Assembly: GCA_028288595.1 (NCBI GenBank)
Contig: JAQBNK010000121.1
Location: forward strand, 1-55,897
Source of the DNA: Chitinophagaceae bacterium
GTDB lineage: Bacteria > Bacteroidota > Bacteroidia > Chitinophagales > Chitinophagaceae
Length of the DNA stretch: 55,897 bases
Reading direction: 5' to 3'
Shown here in pieces: positions 1-8,955 of the stretch; position 1 is the stretch's first letter; each line of letters begins with the position of its first letter. Under the pieces are notes generated by a model. It ran no database searches, was not told the origin of the DNA, and worked only from the letters and a program-made list of their open reading frames with translations. The translations under genes were made by a program, and so were the position numbers.

Positions 1-1
1 T

Positions 2-364
2 TATGAAGAATCGAAAGAATTTGCAAGACTGATTGCAAAGCTTGTTCATAAAGAAATTCCATCGTTCACAAGTATTGAAAGACTTACATCTAAGCGCAGT
101 GGTAAAATGTATATTGATTTTTTACAGAACCGTCCGCAGGCAACGATTGCTGCGCCATACTCGCTTCGTCCAAAACCAGGGGCAACGGTTTCGATGCCAC
201 TAAACTGGGATGAAGTAAAAAAAGGTTTGAAGATGAGCCAGTTCAATATTACCAACGCCATTGGCCGGTTAAAAGAGCAGGGCGATTTGTTTAAACCTGT
301 TATCGGAAAAGGAATTAATATGCAACTGGCCGAGAAAAAAGCAAAAGCATTGTTGCAGATGTGA
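2..364 (+). CDS. ligD: DNA ligase D, C-terminal polymerase (primase) domain, 5' truncated
   Basis: Only the last 120 codons lie in the window; the frame is open from base 2 to the TGA at 362-364. The stretch with KMYIDFLQNRP, IAAPYSLRPKPGATVSMPL and the following W-D-E-V is the signature of the end of LigD polymerase domains, an archaeo-eukaryotic primase fold that fills gaps and adds nucleotides during Ku-dependent non-homologous end joining. In many multidomain LigD proteins the polymerase domain is last, which fits a protein ending here. A Ku gene and the ligase part would lie to the left, outside the window. The first ATG in frame (107) is internal, so this is not a small stand-alone gene. 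Whether the full protein is a complete LigD or a stand-alone polymerase cannot be decided. Confidence 0.85.
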   Translation, partial: YEESKEFARLIAKLVHKEIPSFTSIERLTSKRSGKMYIDFLQNRPQATIAAPYSLRPKPGATVSMPLNWDEVKKGLKMSQFNITNAIGRLKEQGDLFKPVIGKGINMQLAEKKAKALLQM

Positions 365-373
365 TAACAAGCT

Positions 374-1126
374 TTACTTTTTCTTCCAATCAAAAAGATT
401 AAAATCTGTTACCAGCCTGCAGGGCCTGTCTTTTGCATCAAAACCTATATAGGTCGCATAGACACCATCCCCATCACCAGCGCCCGAAGAGAAAGCCGCT
501 AAGTTATGTGCACCAAAAGTGTACATGGTATATCTCCCGTCATTATGATAATGCTTGTCCATCTCTTTGTATAGTCCCGCATCCAGTTGGGTTAAATGGC
601 TTTTGTCTAATGCTTTGCAAGCTTCTTCATCAGCAAATATTCCTACGCCTAAATCAACAGAATATCCATGTATTTTTTTACCTCCCACAGGAATCGGGGG
701 TTGTCCTTTCTGCAAGGCAAACTCCCATTTCTCAACCGGCTCATCACTGAAATTAATCCTCGCAAATGCTATTGTTTCTCCATCACCAAATTTGGCAATC
801 GAAAGCTGAACAGGAAATTCGCCGGTTGGAAAAACCTGGGTAAAAGGGATTCCATATTCATCTATATGCCCGGGGTCGCATGCTATAATATGCCCGCTAA
901 CTATTTTTATTTTACCAATCGTTATCCCATAAAGATTAAGGGTTTTCCCATCTATCTTTTGCGTGGTTCCTTTAATAAATGCAGTTTCCAAAAGAACGGG
1001 TTGTGCGATAATTTTCCCTGGTACTGATTTGATAGTATCAAGCGCTTCGGTTGAAATTTTAGGAAATTTTTTGTGCATGGAAATGTTACAGGAAAAACAA
1101 ATAAATGCAATTAAAATATACTTCAT
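374..1126 (-). CDS. DUF4241 domain lipoprotein
   Basis: 250 residues. The N-terminus is a short hydrophobic stretch ending in a lipobox-like FICFSC, so the protein is probably lipid-anchored. The C-terminal third has the DUF4241 hallmark: an FSSGAGDGDGVYATYIGFD stretch followed by a PCRLVTDF segment. DUF4241 proteins are widespread small proteins, sometimes linked to toxin-immunity loci, with no established biochemical activity. The gene converges on ligD with a gap of only 9 bases and no obvious hairpin between them. It runs in the same direction as the next lipoprotein gene (gap about 70 bases), so the two may be co-transcribed. Confidence 0.75.
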   Translation of the reverse strand: MKYILIAFICFSCNISMHKKFPKISTEALDTIKSVPGKIIAQPVLLETAFIKGTTQKIDGKTLNLYGITIGKIKIVSGHIIACDPGHIDEYGIPFTQVFPTGEFPVQLSIAKFGDGETIAFARINFSDEPVEKWEFALQKGQPPIPVGGKKIHGYSVDLGVGIFADEEACKALDKSHLTQLDAGLYKEMDKHYHNDGRYTMYTFGAHNLAAFSSGAGDGDGVYATYIGFDAKDRPCRLVTDFNLFDWKKK

Positions 1127-1196
1127 ATAACTTTTACATTATTATGCTTATTCAATTTGAAACCTAAGAAAATGATACAATAAAAGCATTACGCTG

Positions 1197-1553
1197 CTAA
1201 TTCGTCCTGGCAAGCTTCACTGTGCTATCCGGTGTTAATTGAATTACCAACGATTGTGTAGACAATGGAAAACTTCCAAGATGTTTCTGTTCGTAGTGAT
1301 ACAGCATGAAGATATCTTCTTCAATAGCATCGGGCTCTCCTAACAGGTTTATCACAGAATCTTTTTTTATGCCAGGCCACTTATAGTTTTTAAGCAGGTC
1401 ATTTATCATCTGTTTCCGGTGTGTGTAGTTCAACCCATCTTTCGTATCCCATTGCGCTCTTTCGAATTTAATATCAGGTTTTGGTGCGTCGTTTTTGTTG
1501 TTGCAGGCTGAACAAAGTAAAACGAGCAGAAGAAGCAATTTTGTTGTTTGCAT
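1197..1553 (-). CDS. Small lipoprotein, BamE/SmpA-like fold suspected
   Basis: 118 residues with a lipoprotein signal peptide (hydrophobic stretch then LLCSAC, lipidated Cys about residue 17). The mature part has a helix-rich segment (MINDLLKNY) followed by KKDSVINLLGEPD, then a tyrosine-rich strand (MLYHYEQ) and a strand-forming end. The helix, K-x-x-V-x-x-x-L-G-x-P-D, strand order resembles the outer-membrane BamE/SmpA-like fold and many unnamed Bacteroidota lipoproteins. That similarity is pattern-level only. It is probably anchored in the inner leaflet of the outer membrane; function unknown. Confidence 0.65.
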   Translation of the reverse strand: MQTTKLLLLLVLLCSACNNKNDAPKPDIKFERAQWDTKDGLNYTHRKQMINDLLKNYKWPGIKKDSVINLLGEPDAIEEDIFMLYHYEQKHLGSFPLSTQSLVIQLTPDSTVKLARTN

Positions 1554-1640
1554 AGTTGTGTTTATTAATTAATAGATATATTTTTTTTGATTCGTCCTGT
1601 TGCCAATCGTTGTTTTGAATGCTGTCGAAGCGCTGGTAAA

Positions 1641-1689
1641 GCACTTTGAAACACAAAGCTAATTAAAAAGTACTTTGTTTTACAAAGTA
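1641..1689. promoter_or_regulatory. Two ACTTTG...CAAAG dyads, candidate operator
   Basis: Two related inverted repeats lie side by side in the gap between the lipoprotein gene (minus strand) and the frameshifted small gene (plus strand). The first is CTTTG-AAACA-CAAAG at 1644-1658. The second is a perfect TACTTTGT-TTT-ACAAAGTA at 1671-1689. Dyads of this form are typical of dimeric repressor sites, and the TACTTTG core is also close to the Bacteroidota -7 promoter box. No regulator gene is adjacent. The rest of the 1554-1847 gap shows nothing recognisable. Confidence 0.35.
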
Positions 1690-1847
1690 TTTTCACAAAT
1701 TTTATTTCAAGTTTCTTTTGAAAGCCAAAAGTCTACCCGGACTCTTATCTTTAATCAATGAATTATTCAGCAAATGTATTAATGCGAATATTTGAGAATA
1801 CTAACTGATAAATTTCCTGGGGCTCTTTAAATCTAAATCTATAAAAA

Positions 1848-2266
1848 ATGAGTATTTCTATTAATGTTTACAGGGTTGGGAAAGCTGAAAGCTTACAAGA
1901 CCTGCAAGACCTGGGGAATGAATTAGAAATAGCTGAGAATACGAAAGTTGATTTGTATAAAATGACGGAAGACCTGGCCCTGATTTTCACTAATCAACCA
2001 GATCCATTCGCCGATACCCAATCCTTCCTTATAAAATGCTTTTTGGTAACTATATAGAATTGGATACCACCCGCGGACAAATTGGAGGATTTATACCAAG
2101 CTCAGAAGTTGCATCCATCACTGAATGGATAAAAGAAAATAAAATAAATACTTTTGCCGGCCTGGAAAAACTGTATGACAGTTTATCACCGGAAGTACAA
2201 AATGCACTTCGGGTATTGGGAGTCCGGGCAAATACGAACTATTTAAGGCCTATATTAAACCGCTGA
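1848..2266 (+). pseudogene. Small hypothetical gene split by a one-base frameshift
   Basis: Two short frames abut. One starts at ATG 1848 and ends with a stop after 69 codons. The other, in the next frame, covers 2036-2266 and ends in NTNYLRPILNR. The first frame gives sensible protein as far as about residue 59 (DPFADTQS) and the second from PYKMLFGNYIELD. Adding one base in the TTCCTT stretch near 2025-2027 joins them into about 139 residues with continuous alternating strand/helix character. This indicates a single-base deletion, either real or a sequencing error; no slippery heptamer suggests programmed frameshifting. I do not recognise the family. It resembles small soluble immunity-like or DUF1877-like proteins only vaguely. 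Confidence 0.5.
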
Positions 2267-2354
2267 CAGTTTTATTTTTACCGCACTGCAATACAATAAT
2301 TCGATAGTTTTTGTTGGTGAATAACCTATGTATCGAGTTATTGATCATGGAACG

Positions 2355-3323
2355 CTACCTGAATTTATAAACAACTCCGGGCATCATTCCAACGTAAGAA
2401 GAGTAATTCAAACTAAATGAAATGCTGTTACCTGCTTGTTTAGGGTCTTTCAATTTTGCGTACCGGTGATAGTTGTTAACCACCTGCTGACCTATTAAAT
2501 ATCCGAGCCCCGCACCCGCAACAACATCAGTTAACCAGTGTTTATTTTCTGTTATCCTGCTAAGTCCAATCAGGGTGGCCGCACTATAAGATATAAGCGG
2601 TATAATAGTGCTTGTTTTGTATTCCATCGCAAAAACGGTAGCAGCTGCAAATGCAACGGTGGTATGACCGGAAGGGAACGAACTGTTCACCTTTTTTCCA
2701 TCTATATCTCTCCCCCCGCTGTTAAAAGGGCCGTGAAATCTTGGCCGCGGATCAGGATGACCTATCTCATAAAAATTAGGCCGCTGTCTCCCTGAAAGTG
2801 CTTTTAAAAGATATTCCATTGCACCACCCGTTAAATAAGCTTGCGAAGCCAGTAAAGTAGTGGTCTTCATTTTTTCTTTTTTGAAGAGCCATCCAAAAGT
2901 TCCCATTGCCGCAAGCGTAATGGCTTCATAACTGCTTCCAAAATTGGTTACGTAACTGCTTACTTTCCGGATACCTGTATTATCATTTCTTAGTTTTAAT
3001 GCATTTTTCTGAATGGGTTTATCTGCAAAGGAAAGGGCCACTTCTGCCAGGGCAAATTCAGCCGCTCTCGTCCACTGCTTTTTTGTTCCATGGAAAGGAG
3101 CGGTAAGTTGTTGCTTAAAATCACTCCCCAATAAAATAAAATAGGACTTCAGCGTTATTTGGGTTTGCTCGTTATAAGCTTCTTTCTGAATATTATTGGT
3201 TTGTCCCCCGGCGCTATCTTTTTTTACCTGGAGGCTATCCAATTTTTTTATCAGCGTATCTGTCTGCTGACTCATTACTGTACCTGACAGAAATAAAAAC
3301 ATTAATACAAATGCTGATTTCAT
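2355..3323 (-). CDS. Secreted PAP2-family phosphatase
   Basis: 322 residues with a Sec signal peptide (hydrophobic MKSAFVLMFLFLSG, cleavage after MSQ). All three type-2 phosphatidic acid phosphatase motifs are present: K174 through RP at 181-182 (KALSGRQRP), PSGH at 217-220, and SR-x5-H-x3-D at 255-266. Such enzymes remove phosphate from lipid phosphates such as undecaprenyl pyrophosphate, phosphatidate or lipid A on the periplasmic side. A long, signal-bearing N-terminal region before the membrane core is usual in Bacteroidota members. It is divergent from the RND efflux operon, with a possible response-regulator operator (3502-3518) between them. Substrate not decidable from sequence. Confidence 0.88.
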   Translation of the reverse strand: MKSAFVLMFLFLSGTVMSQQTDTLIKKLDSLQVKKDSAGGQTNNIQKEAYNEQTQITLKSYFILLGSDFKQQLTAPFHGTKKQWTRAAEFALAEVALSFADKPIQKNALKLRNDNTGIRKVSSYVTNFGSSYEAITLAAMGTFGWLFKKEKMKTTTLLASQAYLTGGAMEYLLKALSGRQRPNFYEIGHPDPRPRFHGPFNSGGRDIDGKKVNSSFPSGHTTVAFAAATVFAMEYKTSTIIPLISYSAATLIGLSRITENKHWLTDVVAGAGLGYLIGQQVVNNYHRYAKLKDPKQAGNSISFSLNYSSYVGMMPGVVYKFR

Positions 3324-3719
3324 ACTTACTACTTTAATTTAAGATTGGTGTGCTTCATTTTGAGTTGAAAGGGGTCCATACAAAGAAAACAAAAGCGATG
3401 AACATATCCTTTACACTTATCATACCGTAGTTTGTAATGTTAGCATAAATCACGACAGATAAAATCACCACGAGGGAATCCAGTCATAAACAGTCCCCAA
3501 TTCTGGAGACATTCTGAATTAAAAATTCAAATTGCAACCAGATTTCCTTTTTAAGTTCGTTCGATAAAATCCGGCTGCTTAATTGCTGATAAGACTGTAC
3601 AAGAATTAAACGTCCTTAATTAAGCAATGGAGAGTAAGTGCCAAAGATGTTTATATTCGGTATAACGGGGGGAAAGAAAGCTAACCTTCCTGTAGCAATT
3701 AATTTTTTTTCTTAAGTTG
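3324..3719. other. Divergent intergenic region between PAP2 phosphatase and RND operon
   Basis: About 395 bases without a credible gene. It must hold the promoters of both divergent units. The one site I can support is the TCTGGA-N3-ATTCTGAA element at 3502-3518, listed separately. No exact TAnnTTTG box is visible; TATATTCG near 3651 differs by one base and lies about 60 bases before the TolC gene. Confidence 0.5.
3502..3518 (+). promoter_or_regulatory. Candidate OmpR-type operator, copy 1
   Basis: TCTGGA-GAC-ATTCTGAA. The two TCTG units start 11 bases apart, one helical turn, which is the usual spacing of half-sites for OmpR/PhoB-family regulators. The same 17-base pattern, with only the three central bases different, occurs upstream of the nearby response regulator gene (10922-10938). 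The site is 180 bases from the PAP2 start and about 200 from the TolC start, so it could act on either. Confidence 0.45.
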
Positions 3720-4955
3720 ATGAGAAAGATCCTTTTTATTTTTTGCCTGCTAATAACATTCGCGGCAACAGCCCAGCGAAATTCATTAAGCTATTATATT
3801 AACGCCGCAAAAGCGAACAGCCCGCTATTGCGTGATTACCGAAACCAAATTCTTTCTGCAAGACTGGATAGTCAAATATTGCGGGCCAGTTTAAAAACAC
3901 AGGTAAATTTTATTGGCTCGGCAACTTATGCACCCGTATTTGCTAATGGCTGGGGGTACGATCCTGCATTATCGAATATCTGGAACATCACCGCAATAGT
4001 GCAGGCTACGCATAATTTTATTACAAAAAATAACCTTGCGGCGCAGGTAAGCACTTTGGCTTTACAGGCCCGTGGTCTTCAGGATACGATACGGTTAAGT
4101 GAGCAGGATCTTGTTAAAACAATAACTGACCAGTACATCACAGCTTATGGCGATCAGTTAACTATGGATTTTAACCGCGAGGTCCTGGATCTTTTGAAAA
4201 GAGAAGATGTAATATTAAAACGCCTCACTCAGGCCAGCATTTATAAACAGGCCGATTACCTGGCTTTTTATGTTACGCTTCAGCAAGAGGAGTTAACGAT
4301 GATGCAGTCACGAATTCAGTATGATGCTGATTATCTCACACTAAATTATCTCGCTGGTATTAATGATACAACGATTGAACGTGTAAGTAAACCAGACATC
4401 ACTGATTCAATAAGGACCGGTCTTTATGAATCGGTTTTCTTCCAGCGATATGTTACTGATAGTTTGCGACTGGCTAATCAAAAAGCGTTGATCGATTTTC
4501 AATATAAGCCAAAGATCGGGGCTTATGCGGATGCGGGGTATATGTCATCTTTAGCCGACCAACCTTATAAAAATTTCGGGATGAGTATGGGCATCAGTCT
4601 TAATATTCCTCTGTATGATGGCCATCAGAAACAATTTAAATATGATCAGCTGGCCTTAAAAGAAAATACGAGGGCAGGAAACCGCGATTTTTTTATCAAT
4701 CAATATCGTCAGCAAATAGACATGTTAAGACTTCAGCTAAATGCAATGGACGCATTTGAAAGTAAAATACAGCAACAGATCAATGCTGTGCATACCCTGA
4801 TAGAGGCGAATGAACGCTTATTAGAAACAGGCGACATCAAAATAACGGACCAGGTACTCGCTATTAATAATTACCTGTCTGCAAGAAACCTCCTGAATCA
4901 AAATTTCGTCAGCCGGCTCAAACTTGTTAGTCAAATAAATTATTGGAACCGATAA
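3720..4955 (+). CDS. TolC-family outer membrane efflux protein
   Basis: About 411 residues. A TTG at 3717 directly precedes ATG 3720; the ATG is preferred because it begins a clean signal peptide (MRKILFIFCLLITFAATAQ). The rest shows the TolC pattern: a long helical N-terminal half, a middle segment with VGYMSSL-type strands (KPKIGAYADAGYMSS, GMSMGISLNIPLYDG) before the second helical pair, and a helical C-terminus ending in Q-x-N-Y-W. The protein forms the outer-membrane duct of a tripartite pump. First gene of a three-gene operon, with 13 bases to the adaptor gene. At about 410 residues it is short but within the range for the family. Confidence 0.88.
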   Translation: MRKILFIFCLLITFAATAQRNSLSYYINAAKANSPLLRDYRNQILSARLDSQILRASLKTQVNFIGSATYAPVFANGWGYDPALSNIWNITAIVQATHNFITKNNLAAQVSTLALQARGLQDTIRLSEQDLVKTITDQYITAYGDQLTMDFNREVLDLLKREDVILKRLTQASIYKQADYLAFYVTLQQEELTMMQSRIQYDADYLTLNYLAGINDTTIERVSKPDITDSIRTGLYESVFFQRYVTDSLRLANQKALIDFQYKPKIGAYADAGYMSSLADQPYKNFGMSMGISLNIPLYDGHQKQFKYDQLALKENTRAGNRDFFINQYRQQIDMLRLQLNAMDAFESKIQQQINAVHTLIEANERLLETGDIKITDQVLAINNYLSARNLLNQNFVSRLKLVSQINYWNR

Positions 4956-4968
4956 TAAAAAAATTATC

Positions 4969-5883
4969 ATGCGCATACTTTTAATATTAGTCTTTGGGTT
5001 GATGATGGTTGCTTCATGCGGCAAAAAAACAACCACAGAAGAAGAGGCAACCACTACTTCTGTGCAAACGCCGGTAACAGTGACAACAGTAAGTAATGAA
5101 ACGCTGACCGATTATATCGAATTAAATGCGACCTCCACTTTTTTACAAAGCAGTTATATTAAGTCGACTGCCAATGGTTATGTTGAAACTGTAAATCTGA
5201 AACCGGGACAATTTGTGGGGAAAGGGCAACTGGCATTCATATTAAAAACAAAAGAAGCAAAGGCACTCGGCAATCTTATTAATTCTCTTGACAAATCTTT
5301 TAAATTTTCCGGGATCATTAATATTTATACAAGTGAAGCGGGATATATTAACCAGCTTAATCACCAGGCAGGAGATTATGTGCAGGATGGCGAACAGCTT
5401 GCAGTGGTAAGTAATTCCAACAGTTTTGGATTCTTACTGAATCTTCCTTTCGAGTTAAGACAATATCTAAATGCAAAAAGACAACTTGATCTTGAGCTGC
5501 CGGATAAAACACATTTGCACGGTTACGTTGCGCAAATAATGCCGGAGGTAGATTCTGCTTCTCAAACACTGGCCGTTCTTATTAAGGTAAATTCAACTGT
5601 TCCTCAAAACCTTGTTGCAAGAGTTCGCATCATTAAAAACATGAGAGAGAATGTGCCAGCCGTTCCCAAAGAAGCTGTGCTAACAGATGAGGCACAAACA
5701 AATTTTTGGGTGATGAAAATGATTGATTCCGTTACGGCAGTAAAAACGCCCATTATTAAAGGCATGGAAGATTCAACTCATGTAGAGATTATCCGGCCCA
5801 TATTTATGCCTTCAGACAGAATATTAATTTCCGGCAACTACGGATTACCGGATACTGCTAAAGTGAAAATCGTGAAACAGTAA
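4969..5883 (+). CDS. RND efflux periplasmic adaptor lipoprotein with minimal hairpin
   Basis: 304 residues; lipoprotein signal MRILLILVFGLMMVASC with Cys at 17. Membrane-fusion protein features: a first biotinyl-lipoyl half (NGYVETVNLKPGQFVGKGQLAF), a second half (GIINIYTSEAGYINQLNHQAGDYVQDGEQLAVVS), then beta-barrel and membrane-proximal domains. Only about 22 residues (KTKEAKALGNLINSLDKSF) separate the lipoyl halves, where most adaptors have a long alpha-helical hairpin that reaches TolC. This is therefore a hairpin-poor adaptor. It bridges the pump and TolC in the periplasm and lies 3 bases before the permease gene. Confidence 0.85.
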   Translation: MRILLILVFGLMMVASCGKKTTTEEEATTTSVQTPVTVTTVSNETLTDYIELNATSTFLQSSYIKSTANGYVETVNLKPGQFVGKGQLAFILKTKEAKALGNLINSLDKSFKFSGIINIYTSEAGYINQLNHQAGDYVQDGEQLAVVSNSNSFGFLLNLPFELRQYLNAKRQLDLELPDKTHLHGYVAQIMPEVDSASQTLAVLIKVNSTVPQNLVARVRIIKNMRENVPAVPKEAVLTDEAQTNFWVMKMIDSVTAVKTPIIKGMEDSTHVEIIRPIFMPSDRILISGNYGLPDTAKVKIVKQ

Positions 5884-5886
5884 ACG

Positions 5887-8800
5887 ATGAAAAATTTTTT
5901 TATTTCATATAAAAGCCCGCTTACTGTTTTTATCGCGATGATAATAATGGGTGGACTATTTACTTACAGCAAACTGCAAACTTCTTTATTTCCCGAGATC
6001 ACTTTTCCCAAAATAAAAGTGATTGCCGATGCTGGGTTACAGCCGGTAGATAAAATGATGGTGACCGTTACCAAACCGCTTGAAGATGCGATCAAACAAA
6101 TTCCTGATCTCATGGATATCCGCAGCACGACCAGCAGGGGTAGTTGCGAACTCTCAGCTTATATGAACTGGGATGCGAATGTCGATCTTGCACAACAGCG
6201 TATAGAATCCAGGATCACACAAATAAGAAATGATCTTCCACCGGGAGTACAGGTTACCGTTGAAAAAATGAACCCATCTATTCTTCCGGTTATTGGCTAT
6301 ACACTTGAAACGAATAACACAGGAAGAACGCCGATCGATATGAAGCAACTGGCGATGTTCACTATTAAACCTTTTCTATCGCAGGTGCAGGGTGTTGCAG
6401 AAGTAAGGATCATCGGCGGTAAACAAAAAGAATACTGGCTTACGCTCAATACACAAAAAATGAGCACCTTGTCTATCACGCCAGACATGCTTACAACTGC
6501 CTTGAGCGCTACCAATTTTATTCAGTCAAATGGATATTTATCAGATTACCGTTTATTATATCTTACCATCACAGATGCGACTGTTCATTCTGTTGATGAA
6601 TTAAAAAACCTTGTAATTGCCGGCAATACCAAACGAACAATTCAATTAAAAGATATTGCAGATGTTAAGATAAATGAAGCGGTGGAATATACTAAGATCA
6701 ACGCCAATGGCAGGGAGGGTTTATTAATAGCAATCATCAAACAACCCAATTCAAATCTTGTTGATCTTTCACGGCAAGTAGAAAGTAAAGTTGCAGAACT
6801 GCAGAAGGCGCTTCCTTCCGGAGTTACGATTAAACCTTATTATATACAGGCAGATTTTGTAAATGATGCAGTGAGAAGTGTAACGGATAGTTTATGGATA
6901 GGGCTTATCCTGGCTATCATAGTGGCTATTATCTTTCTCCGCTCAATAAAGGCCAGCAGTACAATTCTGATTACCATCCCTGTTACGATAAGTCTTACGC
7001 TGATCGCCATGTATGCGATGGGTTATACGTTAAACATCATGACACTTGGTGCGATCGCCGCTGCCATAGGATTGATAATTGATGACGCGATTGTTGTTGT
7101 AGAACAAATTCACAGAACACATGAAGAGCACCCTGATGAATCAAGCAGTGTAGTAGTTCGCAAAGCCATTGAATACCTGTTACCCGCAATGATCGGTTCA
7201 TCCATCAGCACGATTGTAATTTTTATCCCTTTTGAATTGATGAGTGGTGTAGCAGGCGCTTATTTTAAAGTGATGACCAATACCATGATCATAACCCTGG
7301 TGTGTTCATTCTTCGTTACCTGGATATTTCTCCCTGTTATTTACCTGCTGCTTACCCGGAAACCAAACACGGTTATCGTTACCAAAAAGAAAGTAAAAGT
7401 TGTTGAAGTAAAAAGGCAAAAGTGGGTATCGTTTTTCATATTCAGACCCTATATCAGCATTATTATAATGGCGCTCTTTGGTTTACTCATTTACCTGATA
7501 CTTCCACGATTGCAAACCGGTTTTCTTCCTGAAATGGACGAAGGAAGTATTGTGCTTGATTATGATTCGCCTCCCGGAACTTCGCTCGAAGAAACTAACC
7601 GCCTCCTGAATGAAATAGATAAGATACTGCATACCATTCCTGAAATTTCGGCTTACTCAAGAAGAACAGGAACACAAATGGGCTTTTTTATTACCGAGCC
7701 AAGCAGGGGTGATTACCTGATACAGTTAAAAAAGAAACGAGACCGTTCAACAGAAGAAGTTATTTCAGAGATCAGGCAAAAAATCGAATCAACACAACCT
7801 GCATTAAGAGTGGATTTTGGACAAGTGATCGGTGATATGCTTGGCGATCTGATGACATCTGTTCAACCAATTGAAATAAAAATATTTGGGGATGATGTAA
7901 CGAGGCTGCGTGAACTTTCTAAAAATGTTACAGAAATCGTTGAAAAAACGGAAGGAGCTGCGGATGTATTTAACGGGATAGTGATTGCGGGGCCGTCTAT
8001 CAGTATCGTTCCGGATAATGGCAGGCTCGCACTATTCGGGCTTACACCTGCCGCGTTTCAATCGCAGGTGCAGCTCGCCCTTGATGGAATTCCTGCAGGA
8101 AATATTTTAGAAAGAGAACAATTATCAGCAGTAAGAATAAGATCATCTTCTGCAAACCAGGGGACTGCAAAAGGTCTTGACAATATCCGGCACTTACAGA
8201 TATTCACACCTTCTGGCAGGTTAATGCCCATTACAGACCTGGCCAACATTAAAATAAATGAAGGAGATGCTGAAATAGAAAGAGAGAACCTTCAGTCTAT
8301 GGGTGTTGTAACTGCACGGCTCGAGAACCGTGATCTCGGCAGTACGATAAAAGAGATTCAGCAAAAAATTTCCGCAAACGTTGTATTTCCGCAAGGCTAT
8401 CATGTTGAATATGGTGGCGCTTATGCGGATCAGCAGCAATCATTTAGAGAATTACTGATCATTCTCATAACATCCAGTCTTTTAGTATTTGGTGTGATGC
8501 TGTTTTTATTTAAAGACATTCTTATTGCCTTCTCGATCATCCTCATAGCAGTGCTCGGAATCGCAGGGAGTTATATAGGATTATATATTACCAATACGCC
8601 GTTAAACGTAGGAAGCTACACGGGCCTGATTATGATTGTAGGAATTATCGGGGAGAACGCCATATTTACGTATTGGCAATTCAAAGAATCATTACATGTG
8701 TTAAGTGTTGATGATGCTATTATCTATTCGATCTCAACAAGATTAAGACCTAAACTAATGACAGCGCTCGGAGCTATCATCGCATTAATGCCACTGGCAT

Positions 8801-8955
8801 TAGGCATTGGTACGGGAGCGCAGTTGCATCAGCCACTGGCGATAGCAGTGATTGGTGGATTTATTTCAGCATTGCCTTTATTACTGATCGTATTGCCATC
8901 ACTGATCAGGCTGATCTTTAAAAGAAGAAAACACACAACTGTTGTTGTTGCTTAA
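5887..8955 (+). CDS. RND-family efflux permease
   Basis: 1022 residues, the usual length of RND pumps: a first TM helix, a large periplasmic porter loop, TM2-6 with the proton-relay region (GLIIDDAIVVVEQ), a second porter loop (MDEGSIVLDYDSPPG) and TM8-12 ending in the conserved RPKLMTALGAIIALMPLALG block. The substrate class is unclear. Its layout is between heavy-metal (CzcA-like) and multidrug pumps, and the neighbouring CusRS/CzcRS-like two-component pair favours metal or envelope stress. Its TAA stop shares bases with the stop of the convergent kinase gene (8952-8955), so there is no room for a terminator between the two. Confidence 0.92.
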   Translation: MKNFFISYKSPLTVFIAMIIMGGLFTYSKLQTSLFPEITFPKIKVIADAGLQPVDKMMVTVTKPLEDAIKQIPDLMDIRSTTSRGSCELSAYMNWDANVDLAQQRIESRITQIRNDLPPGVQVTVEKMNPSILPVIGYTLETNNTGRTPIDMKQLAMFTIKPFLSQVQGVAEVRIIGGKQKEYWLTLNTQKMSTLSITPDMLTTALSATNFIQSNGYLSDYRLLYLTITDATVHSVDELKNLVIAGNTKRTIQLKDIADVKINEAVEYTKINANGREGLLIAIIKQPNSNLVDLSRQVESKVAELQKALPSGVTIKPYYIQADFVNDAVRSVTDSLWIGLILAIIVAIIFLRSIKASSTILITIPVTISLTLIAMYAMGYTLNIMTLGAIAAAIGLIIDDAIVVVEQIHRTHEEHPDESSSVVVRKAIEYLLPAMIGSSISTIVIFIPFELMSGVAGAYFKVMTNTMIITLVCSFFVTWIFLPVIYLLLTRKPNTVIVTKKKVKVVEVKRQKWVSFFIFRPYISIIIMALFGLLIYLILPRLQTGFLPEMDEGSIVLDYDSPPGTSLEETNRLLNEIDKILHTIPEISAYSRRTGTQMGFFITEPSRGDYLIQLKKKRDRSTEEVISEIRQKIESTQPALRVDFGQVIGDMLGDLMTSVQPIEIKIFGDDVTRLRELSKNVTEIVEKTEGAADVFNGIVIAGPSISIVPDNGRLALFGLTPAAFQSQVQLALDGIPAGNILEREQLSAVRIRSSSANQGTAKGLDNIRHLQIFTPSGRLMPITDLANIKINEGDAEIERENLQSMGVVTARLENRDLGSTIKEIQQKISANVVFPQGYHVEYGGAYADQQQSFRELLIILITSSLLVFGVMLFLFKDILIAFSIILIAVLGIAGSYIGLYITNTPLNVGSYTGLIMIVGIIGENAIFTYWQFKESLHVLSVDDAIIYSISTRLRPKLMTALGAIIALMPLALGIGTGAQLHQPLAIAVIGGFISALPLLLIVLPSLIRLIFKRRKHTTVVVA

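Noticed and set aside
2018-2040. Programmed frameshift between the two small frames
   Set aside because: No X-XXY-YYZ heptamer or downstream structure is visible at the junction; simple deletion is more likely.
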